Positions 26,603-39,009 of a stretch of 64,000 nucleotides of DNA are shown in pieces. Below the pieces are notes generated by a model, which saw only the letters and a list, made by a program, of their open reading frames with translations, was not told where the DNA came from and made no database searches. A program made the translations under genes and the position numbers. Source of the stretch: Caulobacterales bacterium (GTDB lineage: Bacteria > Pseudomonadota > Alphaproteobacteria > Caulobacterales > Caulobacteraceae); NCBI GenBank assembly GCA_019510435.1, contig JAEKKJ010000010.1:248001-312000 (forward strand), in the 5' to 3' direction. The first letter of the stretch is position 1; each line of letters begins with the position of its first letter.

Positions 26603-26788
26603 CTACCGCTTCATCCAGGGGCGCGAGGCGCCAGCCGCCACGCCGGGCGAGGGCTGGTGCTTGCCGCGGTCGCCGCCGGGCGCCTTCGGCTTGGTGGCGA
26701 GCGCTGCCTTCTTCAGGCGCAGGGCCCGCTGGATCGGGGTCTCGGCGCCGGCGTCGCCCTGCGGGCCGTCTTTCGGGTCATCGGACAT
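26603..26788 (-). CDS. Small conserved protein ending in ...GASRPWMKR
   Basis: 61 residues, rich in Lys, Pro and Ala, with no hydrophobic segment; probably largely disordered except for the helix TPIQRALRLKKAALATK. The basic C-terminal GASRPWMKR is a tail I recall from small alphaproteobacterial proteins, sometimes thought to be nucleic-acid or ribosome associated; this is from memory, not verified. It lies just upstream of the DUF2268 gene on the same strand. Confidence 0.72.
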   Translation of the reverse strand: MSDDPKDGPQGDAGAETPIQRALRLKKAALATKPKAPGGDRGKHQPSPGVAAGASRPWMKR

Positions 26789-26855
26789 GGAACCGCCTTA
26801 GCATGGATCGCAGCCGCTCGCGCCTGGGCCCCCGTTGCTCTCAGGCCCCTTGCTC

Positions 26856-27812
26856 TCAGGCAACATCTCCCCAGTCCAGCCGGCGGGCCTTGGCGTGGGC
26901 GGGCTTGTCGCGGCGGGGGACGAAGCGGGTCTCCAGGCCGGTCTCGGTGCAGAGCTTGAGCGTGATCCCGGGCTTGCCCGCGCGGGGTCGGGCCAGCACG
27001 CGGGGCGCGCGGGCCTGCGCCGCCACCGACGGACGGGCGGCCAGGAGGTAGGCGAACTTCTCGTCCTCGAACGGCGCCTCGGCGCCCTTGGCCAGGCGGT
27101 GGTCGCGGCTGCGCGGCAGGCGGACGCTGAAGTGGCACCAGTCAGGGACCGCGAGCGGGCAGGCGGCGTGGTGCGGACAGGGGGCGAGGATCGCCGCGCC
27201 GGCCGAGATCAGCGTGTCGCGGGCGGCCATCAGGCGGCCATAGCCGGCGGGTGTTCCAGGCTCCACCAGGGCCAGCGCCCCCTCCGCCGCCGTCCATAGG
27301 CGCTGCACCAGGGCGGCCTGTTGGGCCGGCGCGATCTCGGCCAGGGCGTAGCTGGCCAGCACCAGGTCGGCGGGCGGCAAGGTCGTCGCGAGGAGATCGC
27401 CGCGGGTGGTCCAAGCTGAAAGCGCGCCGTCGGCCAGGCGCTCGCCCAGGGCCAGGAAGGGGGCGCTGGCGTCCAGCCAGGCGATGTCCTCCAGGCCCGG
27501 CCAGGCCTCGCGCGCCGCCCAGCTGCCGGTTCCGGGCCCACAGCCGGCGTCCAGCAGGCTTCGCGGCGCGAATGCCGGCGCGATCCGCCGCGCCTCGGCG
27601 AAGACCGCGGCGCAGGCGGCGTAGGTCGCCGGCATGCGGGCCAGGGCATAGGCCAGGGCGTCCGGCCCGCCCTGGATCGCCGCCGCGGAGGTGCGGCCCG
27701 CGCGATAGGCGTCAGTCGTTGCGGCCGTGCGTTCGGCCAGGTCGCGGCGGGAGGCCCCGGCCGCCTCCCGGGCGAGGGCGGCCTTCAGCGCCGGCGGCAG
27801 GTCGGGGCTCAC
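26856..27812 (-). CDS. Rsm22-like (mitoribosomal small subunit) methyltransferase-fold protein
   Basis: 318 residues from a GTG at 27812 (VSPDLPPALKAAL), two bases inside the stop of the acetyl-CoA synthetase gene, so coupled to it. The SAM-binding motif is LLDAGCGPGTGSWAA. Conserved cysteines occur in APCPHHAACPL, matching the Fe-S/zinc cluster of Rsm22, a ribosome-assembly protein. PDWCHFSVRLPRS is also typical. Bacterial members are presumed rRNA or ribosome-related. Confidence 0.85.
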   Translation of the reverse strand: MSPDLPPALKAALAREAAGASRRDLAERTAATTDAYRAGRTSAAAIQGGPDALAYALARMPATYAACAAVFAEARRIAPAFAPRSLLDAGCGPGTGSWAAREAWPGLEDIAWLDASAPFLALGERLADGALSAWTTRGDLLATTLPPADLVLASYALAEIAPAQQAALVQRLWTAAEGALALVEPGTPAGYGRLMAARDTLISAGAAILAPCPHHAACPLAVPDWCHFSVRLPRSRDHRLAKGAEAPFEDEKFAYLLAARPSVAAQARAPRVLARPRAGKPGITLKLCTETGLETRFVPRRDKPAHAKARRLDWGDVA

Positions 27813-27813
27813 G

Positions 27814-30153
<2,340 letters not shown>

Positions 30154-30280
30154 GCTCACCTCCCGCGGAACACTGCGCACGCAGTAATCCCAGACGCGGG
30201 AAGCGCGCAACACGCCGCAGCCGACTCTTGCGGCGACAAGGCCTCTTGAAGCGACTCAAGCCGGAGAGGATTTTCCGCCG

Positions 30281-30778
30281 ATGCTTGCCAAGCCCGTCCT
30301 GCTCGCGTTCGCGATCCTCGCCCTCTGTGGTTGCGGGGGCCATGGCGGCGGCGGCGGCACGGCGGGCGTCGCGGAGAGCGCCAGCCGGCTGCTGGCTGCG
30401 GCGGTGAAGAACGACCGGGTGGCCTTCGAGGCGCAGATCGACCGGCGGGCCGTGCGCGAGGACGTGCGCCGCCAGGTGGCCGAGGTGGCGCGTGGCTCGG
30501 CCCTGGACGTGGACGGCGGCCCGTCGGAGTTCGCCCTGGACCGGATGATCAGCCCCGACGCGATCAAGCTGGTGAAGGCCGGCAGCGGCGAGGCGCTGAA
30601 GGCCGCCCCCACCCCGGCCCAGGTGGCGCCCCTGATCCGCAGCGTCGACCGCCAGCACGCCTGCCTGGCCGAGACCGGCGTCTGCCTGCTCACCTTCGCC
30701 AAGGCGCACGGGGCCTGGCGGCTGGTCGGCATGAAGGCCATGGGGCTGCAGATCGCGGTGGCCCAGGCCGGGGCCTGA
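30281..30778 (+). CDS. Hypothetical lipoprotein (DUF2939-like)
   Basis: 165 residues. The N-terminus has a signal peptide and a lipobox-like ILALCGCGG, followed by a Gly-rich linker, so it is probably lipid-anchored in the periplasm. The mature part, with NDRVAFEAQIDRRAVREDVRRQV, resembles the DUF2939 pattern; this assignment is tentative. The C-terminal helical half includes CLAETGVCLLTF. Its start is 127 bases from the divergent acs start. Confidence 0.7.
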   Translation: MLAKPVLLAFAILALCGCGGHGGGGGTAGVAESASRLLAAAVKNDRVAFEAQIDRRAVREDVRRQVAEVARGSALDVDGGPSEFALDRMISPDAIKLVKAGSGEALKAAPTPAQVAPLIRSVDRQHACLAETGVCLLTFAKAHGAWRLVGMKAMGLQIAVAQAGA

Positions 30779-30870
30779 CGCCCGCTCCGCCACACGCGTT
30801 ACGCGGGTTGGGGCTTATCGCGGGGGCCGCAGCGGCCTATGCCGGGGCAAAGTCTCCAAGGACATCCGCC

Positions 30871-31626
30871 ATGCTGCTGCACCTCTCCACCTGGGCCGAG
30901 ATCGAGACCTACCTGGCCCGCTCGCGCACCGTCGTCGTCCCCATCGGCTCGAACGAGCAGCACGGCCCCACCGGCCTCCTGGGCACCGACTGGCTGTGCC
31001 CGGAGATCATCGCCCACGAGGCCGACAAGCGCGGTGACATCCTGGTGGCGCCGACCTTCAACATCGGCATGGCCCAGCACCACCTGGACTTCCCGGGCAC
31101 CATCGCCCTGCGGCCGTCCACCTTCATGCTGGCCATCGGTGACTGGGTGCGCAGCCTGGCCCACCACGGCTTCGAGAAGATCTATTTCCTGAACGGCCAC
31201 GGCGGCAACGTGGCCACCATCGAGGCCGCCTTCTCCGAACTCTACGCCGAGGTCAGCTATCGCGGCGGGAACCGCGGCTTTGCCTGCAAGCTGAAGAACT
31301 GGTGGGACCTTGCCGGCGTCGGGGCCCTGGCGGCGCGACAGTTCCCGGTGGGCCACGGCAGCCACGCCACGCCGTCCGAGATCGCGGTGACGCAGTGGGC
31401 CTATCCGGACGCCATCAAGAACGCCAACTACGCGCCGCAGATCGCGCCCACCGGACCGATCCGCGAGGCCGCCGACTTCCGCGCCCGCTACGCCGACGGC
31501 CGCATGGGCTCGGACCCGGGCCTGGCGACGCCCGAGAAGGGCGGCGAACTGGTCAAGCTGGCGGCCGCGTCGCTGCTGGAAGACGTGGCCGCGTTCGGCG
31601 CGGAGGCGGCGCCGGCCGCGCCGTAA
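30871..31626 (+). CDS. Creatininase family amidohydrolase
   Basis: 251 residues from ATG 30871. The metal-binding signatures of the creatininase fold are all present: GSNEQHGPTGLLGTDW, LNGHGGN, and GHGSHATPSE. Relatives include creatininase, mycofactocin MftE and formamidopyrimidine-type deformylases (ArfB); the substrate is unknown. It is 93 bases downstream of the lipoprotein gene. Confidence 0.92.
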   Translation: MLLHLSTWAEIETYLARSRTVVVPIGSNEQHGPTGLLGTDWLCPEIIAHEADKRGDILVAPTFNIGMAQHHLDFPGTIALRPSTFMLAIGDWVRSLAHHGFEKIYFLNGHGGNVATIEAAFSELYAEVSYRGGNRGFACKLKNWWDLAGVGALAARQFPVGHGSHATPSEIAVTQWAYPDAIKNANYAPQIAPTGPIREAADFRARYADGRMGSDPGLATPEKGGELVKLAAASLLEDVAAFGAEAAPAAP

Positions 31627-31767
31627 TTCCCTCCCTTGATGGGGAGGGACAGCTCGGCGCAGCCGAGCAGGGTGAGGGTGTGTGGATCACGCTCCCACGC
31701 CGGCGACCGGCCAGAACTCCCCCACCCTGACCGCTTCGCGGTCTGTCCCTCCCCATTAAGGGAGGGA
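31627..31767. repeat. Double-hairpin repeats in inverted orientation
   Basis: At 31627-31679: TCCCTCCC..GGGAGGGA then GCTCGGC-GCAGCCGAGC and AGGGTGAGGG. At 31718-31767 the element appears reversed, with CCCACCCTGACCGC-TTCGCGGTC and TCCCTCC..GGAGGGA. The pair forms a large interrupted palindrome between converging genes. Diverged relatives lie at 6526 and 8338. Possibly a bidirectional terminator or REP-like. Confidence 0.75.
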
Positions 31768-32133
31768 CTAGGCCGTCCAGACCTCGCCGGCGCGCACCTC
31801 GACCGGCCAGTCATGGAGCCGGTCCCCGGCGCAGGGGCCGGCGATGCAGTGGCCGTCGAGGGCGAAGAGCGCCCCGTGGCCGGCGCAGAGGATGTGGCGG
31901 GCGTCGCGGGTGAGGTAGCGGTCGTCCAGCGGGGCCAGGGGCCAGCCGGCGTGGGGGCAGGAGTCCACGAAGCCGCGCGCCGCCTCGCCCTCGCGGATCA
32001 CGAAGCCGGCGAACATCCGCGAGCCCTCGCGGAAGCGGAAGCTCTTGCCGCCGGGGTCGGCGATCTCGGCCAGGGCGCAGAGGCGCACGCCGGCCGGCGG
32101 GCGGGCCGGATTGTCAGGCTCCCAGCTGGCCAA
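31768..32133 (-). CDS. Rieske [2Fe-2S] domain protein
   Basis: 121 residues; the start is a TTG at 32133, inside the end of the YciI gene. The Rieske motifs are SCPHAGWPL and CAGHGALFALDGHC (Cys-x-His and Cys-x-x-His). It is a stand-alone ferredoxin-like Rieske protein, often an electron carrier for an unlinked oxygenase; no oxygenase adjoins. The 20-base overlap with the upstream gene suggests translational coupling in the tsaD-gpsA-yciI-Rieske cluster. Confidence 0.9.
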   Translation of the reverse strand: MASWEPDNPARPPAGVRLCALAEIADPGGKSFRFREGSRMFAGFVIREGEAARGFVDSCPHAGWPLAPLDDRYLTRDARHILCAGHGALFALDGHCIAGPCAGDRLHDWPVEVRAGEVWTA

Positions 32134-32404
32134 TCGTCGCCTTGAACGGCTTGAGATCGACCCGCGCCCAGAGGCCCGCCTGGGTGTAGGGGTCGTCCGC
32201 GTTGAACGCCTCGGCCGCGGCCAGGTCGGGCAGGTCCAGGATGAACAGCGATCCGGCCATGTCGCCGGCCTCGTCCAGCATCGGCCCCGCCAGCTTCACC
32301 ACGTCCAGCCGCTCGCGCACATAGGCGAGGTGCGCGTCGCGCGCGCCGAGGCGCGTCTGCAGCGCGCCGGGCTTGTCGTGGCAGACCAGGGCGAAGAGCG
32401 GCAT
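32114..32404 (-). CDS. YciI-like family protein
   Basis: 96 residues. [19 protein letters not shown] and the C-terminal FNADDPYTQAGLW fit the YciI fold (a small dimeric ferredoxin-like barrel with a conserved His-Asp pair). Function is generally unknown; some members are in dehalogenase-like or cyclase roles. Its ATG overlaps the TGA of gpsA in TGATG. Together with tsaD and gpsA this order is common in alphaproteobacteria. Confidence 0.9.
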   Translation of the reverse strand: MPLFALVCHDKPGALQTRLGARDAHLAYVRERLDVVKLAGPMLDEAGDMAGSLFILDLPDLAAAEAFNADDPYTQAGLWARVDLKPFKATIGQLGA

Positions 32405-33408
32405 CAGGTTTCCTCTCGCAGGGGGCGGGCCAGGAGGCCGGCGATGGCGTCGTCCACTCCGACCTTGCCGGCCAGGATGGCGGCGACGGCGGCGCAGATC
32501 GGGGTCTCGACGCCGAGCTTGCGCGCCAGGTCGCGCACGGCGGGGGCGGACGCCACGCCCTCGGCGACGCTGAGCTTGCCGGCCAGGGCCTCGTCCAGCG
32601 TCTGGCCGCCGCCCAGGGCCAGGCCGACGCTCATGTTGCGCGACTGCGGGCTGGAGCAGGTGAGCACCAGGTCCCCCAGGCCGCACAGGCCGGCCACCGT
32701 CTCGGCCTGGCCGCCCAGCGCCACCGCCAGGCGCGTCAGTTCGGCGAAGCCGCGGGTGATCAGGGCGGCGTGGGCCGAGCGGCCGAGGCCGCGCCCTTCG
32801 ACGATGCCGCAGGCGATGGCCAGGACATTCTTCACCGCTCCGCCGGCCTCGGCGCCGATCATGTCGGTGGCGAAGTAGGGCCGGAAGGTGGGCGTGGCGA
32901 CCGCCTCGGCCAGATCCTCGGCGCAGCCGGCCTCGGCGCAGGCCAGGGTGACGGCGGTGGGCAGGCCGCGGGCCACCTCGCCGGCGAAGCTCGGGCCCGA
33001 CAGCACCGCCGGCCGCGCCTGGGGCACGGTCTCGGCCAGCACCTCGGTCATCAGCTTCAGCGAGCCCTGCTCCACGCCCTTGGAGCAGAGCACGATCGGC
33101 AGGCCGTCGCGGACGTGCGGCGCGAAGGCGGCGAGGGCCGCGCGCAGGTGCTGCGCCGGGGCGACCGCGAGGACCAGGTCGCTGGCGCCCAGCTCGGCCA
33201 GGTTGGCGGTGGCGCGGATCGCCGGCTCCAGCGCCACGCCGGGCAGGAACGCGGTATTTTCGTGCGTCGCGTTCACGCTGGCCACGACGTCGGCCTCGCG
33301 CGCCCAGAGCACAACCTCGCGGCCGGCGCGCGCACAGACCTGGGCCAGGGCCGTGCCCCAGGCGCCGCCGCCGATGACGCCGACGCTCTGATAGCCGGCG
33401 CCGCTCAT
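32404..33408 (-). CDS. gpsA: Glycerol-3-phosphate dehydrogenase [NAD(P)+]
   Basis: 334 residues. The NAD-binding motif is [16 protein letters not shown] near the N-terminus. The substrate region [16 protein letters not shown] holds the catalytic Lys. The C-terminal domain includes [14 protein letters not shown]. It makes sn-glycerol 3-phosphate for phospholipid synthesis in the cytoplasm. Its ATG overlaps the tsaD stop by four bases, and its own stop overlaps the YciI start. Confidence 0.96.
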   Translation of the reverse strand: MSGAGYQSVGVIGGGAWGTALAQVCARAGREVVLWAREADVVASVNATHENTAFLPGVALEPAIRATANLAELGASDLVLAVAPAQHLRAALAAFAPHVRDGLPIVLCSKGVEQGSLKLMTEVLAETVPQARPAVLSGPSFAGEVARGLPTAVTLACAEAGCAEDLAEAVATPTFRPYFATDMIGAEAGGAVKNVLAIACGIVEGRGLGRSAHAALITRGFAELTRLAVALGGQAETVAGLCGLGDLVLTCSSPQSRNMSVGLALGGGQTLDEALAGKLSVAEGVASAPAVRDLARKLGVETPICAAVAAILAGKVGVDDAIAGLLARPLREET

Positions 33409-34514
33409 GCCTTGGCGCCCTTGCGGCCGGCCTTGTGGGTGGGCGTGGCGGCGGCGGCCGCCTCGTCCAGCGGCCAGCGCGGGCGCGCCACGGCGTCCAG
33501 GCCATCGACGTAGCCCGCCGCCAGCCGCTCGGCGCCGGCCAGGGCGATCATGGCGGCGTTGTCGGTGCAATAGGCGAGCGGTGGGGCGGCGAAGCTGAAG
33601 CCGTGGCGCGCGGCGGCCGCCTGCAGCCGGTCGCGGACCTCGCGGTTGGCGGCGACGCCACCGGCCACCACGAAGCGCAGGTCCCGGCCGGCGTGCTCGC
33701 GGACATAGGCCTGCATGGCCCGCTCGCTCTTCTCCGCCAGCTGGCCGGCGATGGCGGCCTGGACGGCGGCGGCCAGGTCGCGGCGGGCGACATCCTCGGT
33801 CACGCCCTCCGCCAGCCGGGCGGCGGCGGTCTTCAGGCCCGAGAACGAGAAGTCGCAGTCCTTGCGGCCCAGCAGCATGCGCGGCAGCGGGAAGCGGGCG
33901 GGATCGCCGCCGCTGGCCAGCCGCTCCAGCGCCGGCCCCCCGGGATAGGGCAGGCCCATGGCCTTGGCGATCTTGTCGAAGGCCTCGCCGGCGGCGTCGT
34001 CGATGGTGGAGCCCAGCCGCCGGCAAGCCCCGACCCCCGCCACCTCCAGCAGCTGGCAGTGGCCGCCGGAGACCAGCAGCAGCAGGAAGGGGTAGTCGAT
34101 CCGCTCCGCGCCCAGCCGCGCCGAGACGGCATGCCCCTCCAGATGGTTCACCGCCGCCAGCGGCAGGCCGCGGGCCAGGGCCACCGCCTTGCCGAACGAC
34201 AGGCCCACCATGACGCCGCCCACCAGGCCAGGGCCTGCGGTCGCCGCGACGCCGGTGAGGTCCTCGTAGCCAAAACCGGCCTCCGCCAGCGCCGCCTCGG
34301 CGATCGCCTCGATGGTCTCCACATGCGCTCGGGCAGCGATCTCCGGCACCACGCCGCCATAGGGGGCGTGGGCGGCGATCTGGCTGCCGACCACCGAGCT
34401 CAGCACCTCTACGCGCCCGTCGCCGTAGCGGCGCACGACCGCGGCCGCGGTCTCGTCGCAGCTGGTCTCGAGGCCAAGGACGGTCTGGGCGAGAGGGGTG
34501 GGGGGCAGGGTCAT
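33405..34514 (-). CDS. tsaD: tRNA N6-adenosine threonylcarbamoyltransferase
   Basis: 369 residues. It installs t6A37 in ANN-decoding tRNAs together with TsaB/C/E. The ASKHA-type motifs are clear: [13 protein letters not shown], the metal-binding [19 protein letters not shown], the [11 protein letters not shown] loop and [14 protein letters not shown] basic, Lys-rich C-terminal tail is present. The start at 34514 ([14 protein letters not shown]) fits family length. Divergent from hemC. Confidence 0.96.
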   Translation of the reverse strand: MTLPPTPLAQTVLGLETSCDETAAAVVRRYGDGRVEVLSSVVGSQIAAHAPYGGVVPEIAARAHVETIEAIAEAALAEAGFGYEDLTGVAATAGPGLVGGVMVGLSFGKAVALARGLPLAAVNHLEGHAVSARLGAERIDYPFLLLLVSGGHCQLLEVAGVGACRRLGSTIDDAAGEAFDKIAKAMGLPYPGGPALERLASGGDPARFPLPRMLLGRKDCDFSFSGLKTAAARLAEGVTEDVARRDLAAAVQAAIAGQLAEKSERAMQAYVREHAGRDLRFVVAGGVAANREVRDRLQAAAARHGFSFAAPPLAYCTDNAAMIALAGAERLAAGYVDGLDAVARPRWPLDEAAAAATPTHKAGRKGAKA

Positions 34515-34604
34515 CCGGTTGCCGGCGCGCGCCCGCTCCTGTAGCAGGCCTGACGAATTCCCGCCCGAGGTAGACCGCCCACCGTGCCTTCGCAACCACC
34601 CGCC

Positions 34605-35561
34605 ATGTCCGGTCCGGTGCGCATCGGCGCCCGCGGCTCCAAGCTGAGCCTGGCCCAGGCCGGCCAGATGCAGCGCCGCATCGCCGGCCTCCTGGGCGCC
34701 GATCCCGACGACGCGGCGGCCGTCGAGCGCGTCGCGCCCCTGGTGGTGATCACCACCACCGGCGACCGGGTGCAGGACCGCCGGCTGCTGGAGATCGGCG
34801 GCAAGGGGCTCTTCACCAAGGAGATCGAGGAGGCGCTGCTGGAGGGCCGCATCGACTGCGCCGTGCACTCGATGAAGGACATGCCGGCCGCCCTGCCCGA
34901 TGGCCTGTGCATCGCCGCGGTCCCGGCGCGGGAGGATCCGCGCGACGCCTTCGTGAGTGCGGCGGCCGGGCGGCTGGAGGACCTGCCGCAGGGCGCGCGC
35001 CTGGGCACCGCCAGCCTGCGCCGCCAGGCCCAGTCGCTGCACCGCCGGCCCGACCTCGACGTGCAGATGCTGCGCGGCAATGTGGACACCCGCCTCGCCA
35101 AGCTGGCGGCGGGCGAGGCCGACGCCATCCTGCTGGCCTATGCGGGTCTGCGCCGGCTGGGCCTGGGCGACCGGGCCTGCAGCCTGATCGACCCCAAGGA
35201 CGCGCCCCCCGCGCCGGGCCAGGGGGCGCTGGCCATCGAGACCCGCGTGGCCGACCGCGATGCGCCGTGGGTGGCCGCCCTGCGCTGCGAGACCACGACC
35301 CTGTGCGTCACCGCCGAGCGCGGCGCCCTGGCGGCGCTGGAAGGCTCGTGCAAGACCCCGATCGGCGCCCACGCCTGGCTGGAGGGCGGGACGCTGCAGC
35401 TGATCGTCGAGGCCCTGTCGCCGGACGGGACGGCGTGCTTCCGCCACGCCGGCGAGAGCGAGCTGTCCCAGCTCTCGGATCCCCTGGCCTCGGCCCGCGA
35501 CCTGGGCGTCTCCCTGGGCGAGGCGGTGAAGGCCGAAGCGGGCGACGCGATCTATCTCTGA
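34605..35561 (+). CDS. hemC: Hydroxymethylbilane synthase (porphobilinogen deaminase)
   Basis: About 318 residues from ATG 34605; a GTG at 34584 could add seven. It polymerises four porphobilinogens into hydroxymethylbilane for heme. Visible signatures are [47 protein letters not shown], and the dipyrromethane attachment Cys in [13 protein letters not shown]. Divergent from tsaD. Confidence 0.96.
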   Translation: MSGPVRIGARGSKLSLAQAGQMQRRIAGLLGADPDDAAAVERVAPLVVITTTGDRVQDRRLLEIGGKGLFTKEIEEALLEGRIDCAVHSMKDMPAALPDGLCIAAVPAREDPRDAFVSAAAGRLEDLPQGARLGTASLRRQAQSLHRRPDLDVQMLRGNVDTRLAKLAAGEADAILLAYAGLRRLGLGDRACSLIDPKDAPPAPGQGALAIETRVADRDAPWVAALRCETTTLCVTAERGALAALEGSCKTPIGAHAWLEGGTLQLIVEALSPDGTACFRHAGESELSQLSDPLASARDLGVSLGEAVKAEAGDAIYL

Positions 35562-35736
35562 GGGGCGCGCGAGCCCGTCATTCATTTGAATGTCTTCAGC
35601 CCGTCGATGACGAGCGCAAGAGGTGGGGTCACGAACACGGGCTGAGGCCGTCCGGTTGACCGAGCGCAAGGCCAGGCCTGTGAAGGCGTGGGACGGACCG
35701 GGGGCAGGCAATCGTCGCCAGCCGAAGGACGTGCCG

Positions 35737-36528
35737 ATGCGCTCCCCTCAGAGGCCGCTCCTCTATCTTGCGCTGTTGCTCGCGGTTGCGTTGCCGATCT
35801 GGCTGCTGAGCGGCCGGCTCGGGGTGATCGCCGGATTGCGGATCCCGGCCAGCGACCTCGCCCTGGCCTTCACCCCCATGGTCGTGGCGCTGGGCCTGAG
35901 CCTGCGCGACGGGGGATGGCGCGGCGGCCTGGGGCTGCTGGCCCGCGCCGTGGACGTGCGCCGTCTCGGCTTCGGTCGCGGGGCGGCCTGGACCCTGCTC
36001 ATTCCGGTGGGGATCTACGCCGCCAGTTCGCTGGTGACGCCGTGGCTCGGCTTCGGGCGCGGCCAGGCCGAGCCGGACCCGCTTCGGCTCCTCGGCCTTC
36101 TCCCGCTGTTCCTGCTGCTGGCCGCCGGCGAGGAGATCGGCTGGACGGGCTATGCCCTGCAGCCCCTGCAGCAACGCTGGGGTCCGCTGGCGGCGGCCTG
36201 CGTGCTGGCCGTGCCCTGGTGGGCGGGGCATCTGCCGTCGATGGCCGAGATCGGGGCGACGCCGGCGGACATGGCCTGGTGGGCGCTGGGGGCGCTCGCC
36301 ATCAGGGTGATCATGTGCTGGCTCTACAACGCGACCGGCATGAGCACCTTCGCCGTCATCCTGTTCCATGCCCTACTCAACCTCAGCCGGATCGCCACCG
36401 TGCCTGCGGTCGGGGCGCACTATGTGACCGCCTATCAGGCCTGCGCGGATCTCCTGTTCGCCGGCCTGGCCGTCGCGCTCCTGATCCGCACGCGAGGCCG
36501 CCTGGCCGAGGCCAGCGCCATCCACTGA
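35737..36528 (+). CDS. CPBP family membrane protein (CAAX protease-like)
   Basis: 263 residues from ATG 35737. It has about eight membrane segments and the Abi/CPBP motif pair: [16 protein letters not shown] (Glu-Glu) in the middle, HLPSMAEI, and the later HALLNLSRI with its His. The family includes type II CAAX prenyl endopeptidase relatives and bacteriocin self-immunity proteins; most bacterial members have no assigned role. The preceding 175 bases hold no gene. Confidence 0.88.
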   Translation: MRSPQRPLLYLALLLAVALPIWLLSGRLGVIAGLRIPASDLALAFTPMVVALGLSLRDGGWRGGLGLLARAVDVRRLGFGRGAAWTLLIPVGIYAASSLVTPWLGFGRGQAEPDPLRLLGLLPLFLLLAAGEEIGWTGYALQPLQQRWGPLAAACVLAVPWWAGHLPSMAEIGATPADMAWWALGALAIRVIMCWLYNATGMSTFAVILFHALLNLSRIATVPAVGAHYVTAYQACADLLFAGLAVALLIRTRGRLAEASAIH

Positions 36529-36663
36529 ACCTGCGGCCGCCAACCAAGATATGTGGGCCGAGAAATGTCGGCTGGCGGCGAGCTTGCGCGTCGTTCCGGG
36601 GGCGCCAGGATCATCCAGGCTCCGCGACCGCGATTGTCAGCCACATCAGGAAAGGCCAGGCGC

Positions 36664-37290
36664 ATGATCACCGTATGGGGCGGACAGACCTCGCGATCGA
36701 TCCGGGTCGTCTGGGTGCTGGAGGAGATGGGGCTGCCCTACAGCGTGCGGCAGGTGGACATGCTGGCCCCCGAGCAGGACCCCGAGTTCCTGGCGGTCAA
36801 CCCGGCCGACTACATCCCGGCGATCCAGGACGGCGACGTCGTCATGATCGAGTCGATCGCGATCATGGAGTACCTGATGGCGCGCTACGGGCCGACGCCG
36901 CTGGCGCCGGCGCCCAGCGATCCGACGTTCCCCGCCTACCAGCAATTCCTGCACCTGGGCGAAGCGGGCCTGGCGACCCTGATGATGCCCGTCGTGGTCA
37001 GCCGGTTCATCGCGCCCGAGGCCGAGCGGGAGAACTGGGGCGCGAGGTGGTGCCTGCAGTCCTTCCAGAAGCGGCTGAAGCTGGTCAGCCAGCGGCTTGC
37101 CAGCTCGCCCTACCTCGCCGGCGAGGCCTTCACGGCCGCCGACATCTCGGTGACCTACGCCCTGAACCTGGGCCAACGGAACTGCGGCCTCACCCTCGGC
37201 GACGCCGAACAGGCCTATGTCGCCCGCACCACCGGCCGCGACGCCTATAAGCGGGCCATGGAGCGCTCGCACGAGGGGGTGGAGGGCTAG
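36664..37290 (+). CDS. Glutathione S-transferase family protein
   Basis: 208 residues. The N-terminal thioredoxin-like domain has GGQTSRSIRVVWVLEEMGLPY and the cis-proline element NPADYIPAI, followed by IESIAIMEYL for the glutathione gamma-glutamyl contact. The C-terminal all-helical domain carries LAGEAFTAADISVTYAL with the N-capping box. The catalytic Ser is likely the first Ser of QTSRS. Substrate unknown. Confidence 0.94.
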   Translation: MITVWGGQTSRSIRVVWVLEEMGLPYSVRQVDMLAPEQDPEFLAVNPADYIPAIQDGDVVMIESIAIMEYLMARYGPTPLAPAPSDPTFPAYQQFLHLGEAGLATLMMPVVVSRFIAPEAERENWGARWCLQSFQKRLKLVSQRLASSPYLAGEAFTAADISVTYALNLGQRNCGLTLGDAEQAYVARTTGRDAYKRAMERSHEGVEG

Positions 37291-37296
37291 GCCCCC

Positions 37297-39009
37297 CTAA
37301 GCCGCCAGCCCCGCCTGGGCGATGAGGTCGCGGACCTGTTGCATCTGGTCGGGTTGGGCGGCGAGTTCGGCGCGGGTCTCGTCCATGCGGAAGAGGCGCA
37401 GGGCCTCGGCGCGGGCGCGGTTGGCGGCCGGGCCGGAGGGGGCGGATTCGCCGGAGGCGAGCTTCAGCAGCAGGGTCAGGCGGTGGATCAGCGGGGCGTT
37501 GGCGCGGGCCACGTTCTGGGTCAGCTTGGACTTCTGCTCCACCTGGCCGCCCAGGTCGCCGAGCTTCTCCTGGATCGGCTCATAGTCCTCGGTCACCAGG
37601 CCGCAGCGGCCGACGGACTTGTGCAGCGCCGCCAGGTGCGCGAGGCGCACGCCGGGGTTCTCGTCGGCGCTGAGCATCTCCTTCTCGAAGCGCAGCGAGC
37701 CGATCACCGCCTTCAGCCAGCCGCCCGCCTGGCGCTTGTTGGCCGCGCCGATGACGTTCTCGGTGAGCCAGATCAGGGCCTCGACCTCCTCGTAGGAGCT
37801 CATGCCCTGGCCCAGGTAGGCCTCCACGAAGTCGCCGGTCACCAGCATCTTGGAGCGGGCGATGAAGGCGGCCTGCACCTCCTCCAGCGGCAGGAGCTTG
37901 CCGGCCGCGTGGGTGAGCGACATGGCCAGCGCGCGCAGCACGTCGATCTCGCCGGCCGCATCGCCGGGGCGCAGACGCCGCGGGCCGATGAGCTCGCGCA
38001 GGATCCGCCGGCCGATGGCGGCGCGGGTGTCCTGGAAGTTCTCGCCGCCCAGCCAGCCGGCCAGGCGCTTGGCCAGGGGCGACAGCTCGGGCATCACCTT
38101 GGCGACCGACTTCTCCACCGCGATGAGTCGGTCGACGGACTCATAGGCCGCCAGGCGGGTCAGGGCGGCCAGGTTGGCGCCCAGGTCGCGGCCCTTGCCC
38201 AGGATGTCGGTGATGCCCGGCTTGGCCTCGAGGATCTCGGCCAGGGGCTGCTGGATGGTGCTGAGGGCCAGGCCGCGACCCGGGCCCTTGGCCGGGGCTG
38301 CGTCGGCCAGGTCCATCAGCCGGTCGACCTTGTCGGACCAGGACTTGGCGGGGGCGATGGAGGCGGCGACGCCGGCGCCCAGCAGGTAGCCGCGGTCCGG
38401 ATCGCTGACCAGGCGCTCGGCGGCGTTGGCGAAGCCTTCCTTGTCGACGTTGGGCAGGGTCCCCTTGCGGAAGTCCTTGAGCAGGCGCTCGACGGCGCGT
38501 TCGATCAGCGCATGGAACACGCGCATCAGCTCGTGCACCGACATCGAGCGGGCGTGGGCCTCCGGAATGGCGATCTTCTGCACCGCGTGCTGCAGGTCGA
38601 CGCCGGAGGCTTCCAGCTTCTCCACGAGGTCGGGGCGGTGCAGCAGCTCGAAGGGGGTGGCGCTGTTGCGTTCCAGCCAGCCTTCCAGCAGGCGGCCGAT
38701 CCGCTCGCGGGCGTGCAGGGTGTAGAGGTCCTGGGGCGTGACGCAGAGGGGCTGGGGCTCGGCCTGGGGCCGGGACTTCACGGCCACGTCGGCAGCGCCC
38801 AGCTTGGCGATCACCACCGAGGCGAACTCGCGGCTCTCCTCGTCGAAGGTCTCCTTGGTGACCTTGACGGCGGCCACCCGGCCCTCGGCCATGAGGTCTT
38901 CAGCGGTCTTCAGCGCCGCGGCGCGGTTCTCGGTGGCGAGGTCCAGCGTCCACGGCGCGCCAGGCGTCTTTCGAACATAGACCTCGAAATGCACGCGGAA
39001 CCCATCCAT
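37297..39009 (-). CDS. Unknown 570-residue helical protein, divergent from chvI
   Basis: 570 residues with no family I recognise. The first 75 residues are beta-alpha (VHFEVYVRK...AALKTAEDLM) like a small separate domain; the rest is almost all predicted helix, rich in Ala, Leu and charged residues, with no membrane segment or signal. It is next to chvI and divergent from it by 143 bases, so shared promoter control by ChvI is possible but unproven. High GC3 and the long open frame show it is real. Confidence 0.8.
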   Translation of the reverse strand: MDGFRVHFEVYVRKTPGAPWTLDLATENRAAALKTAEDLMAEGRVAAVKVTKETFDEESREFASVVIAKLGAADVAVKSRPQAEPQPLCVTPQDLYTLHARERIGRLLEGWLERNSATPFELLHRPDLVEKLEASGVDLQHAVQKIAIPEAHARSMSVHELMRVFHALIERAVERLLKDFRKGTLPNVDKEGFANAAERLVSDPDRGYLLGAGVAASIAPAKSWSDKVDRLMDLADAAPAKGPGRGLALSTIQQPLAEILEAKPGITDILGKGRDLGANLAALTRLAAYESVDRLIAVEKSVAKVMPELSPLAKRLAGWLGGENFQDTRAAIGRRILRELIGPRRLRPGDAAGEIDVLRALAMSLTHAAGKLLPLEEVQAAFIARSKMLVTGDFVEAYLGQGMSSYEEVEALIWLTENVIGAANKRQAGGWLKAVIGSLRFEKEMLSADENPGVRLAHLAALHKSVGRCGLVTEDYEPIQEKLGDLGGQVEQKSKLTQNVARANAPLIHRLTLLLKLASGESAPSGPAANRARAEALRLFRMDETRAELAAQPDQMQQVRDLIAQAGLAA

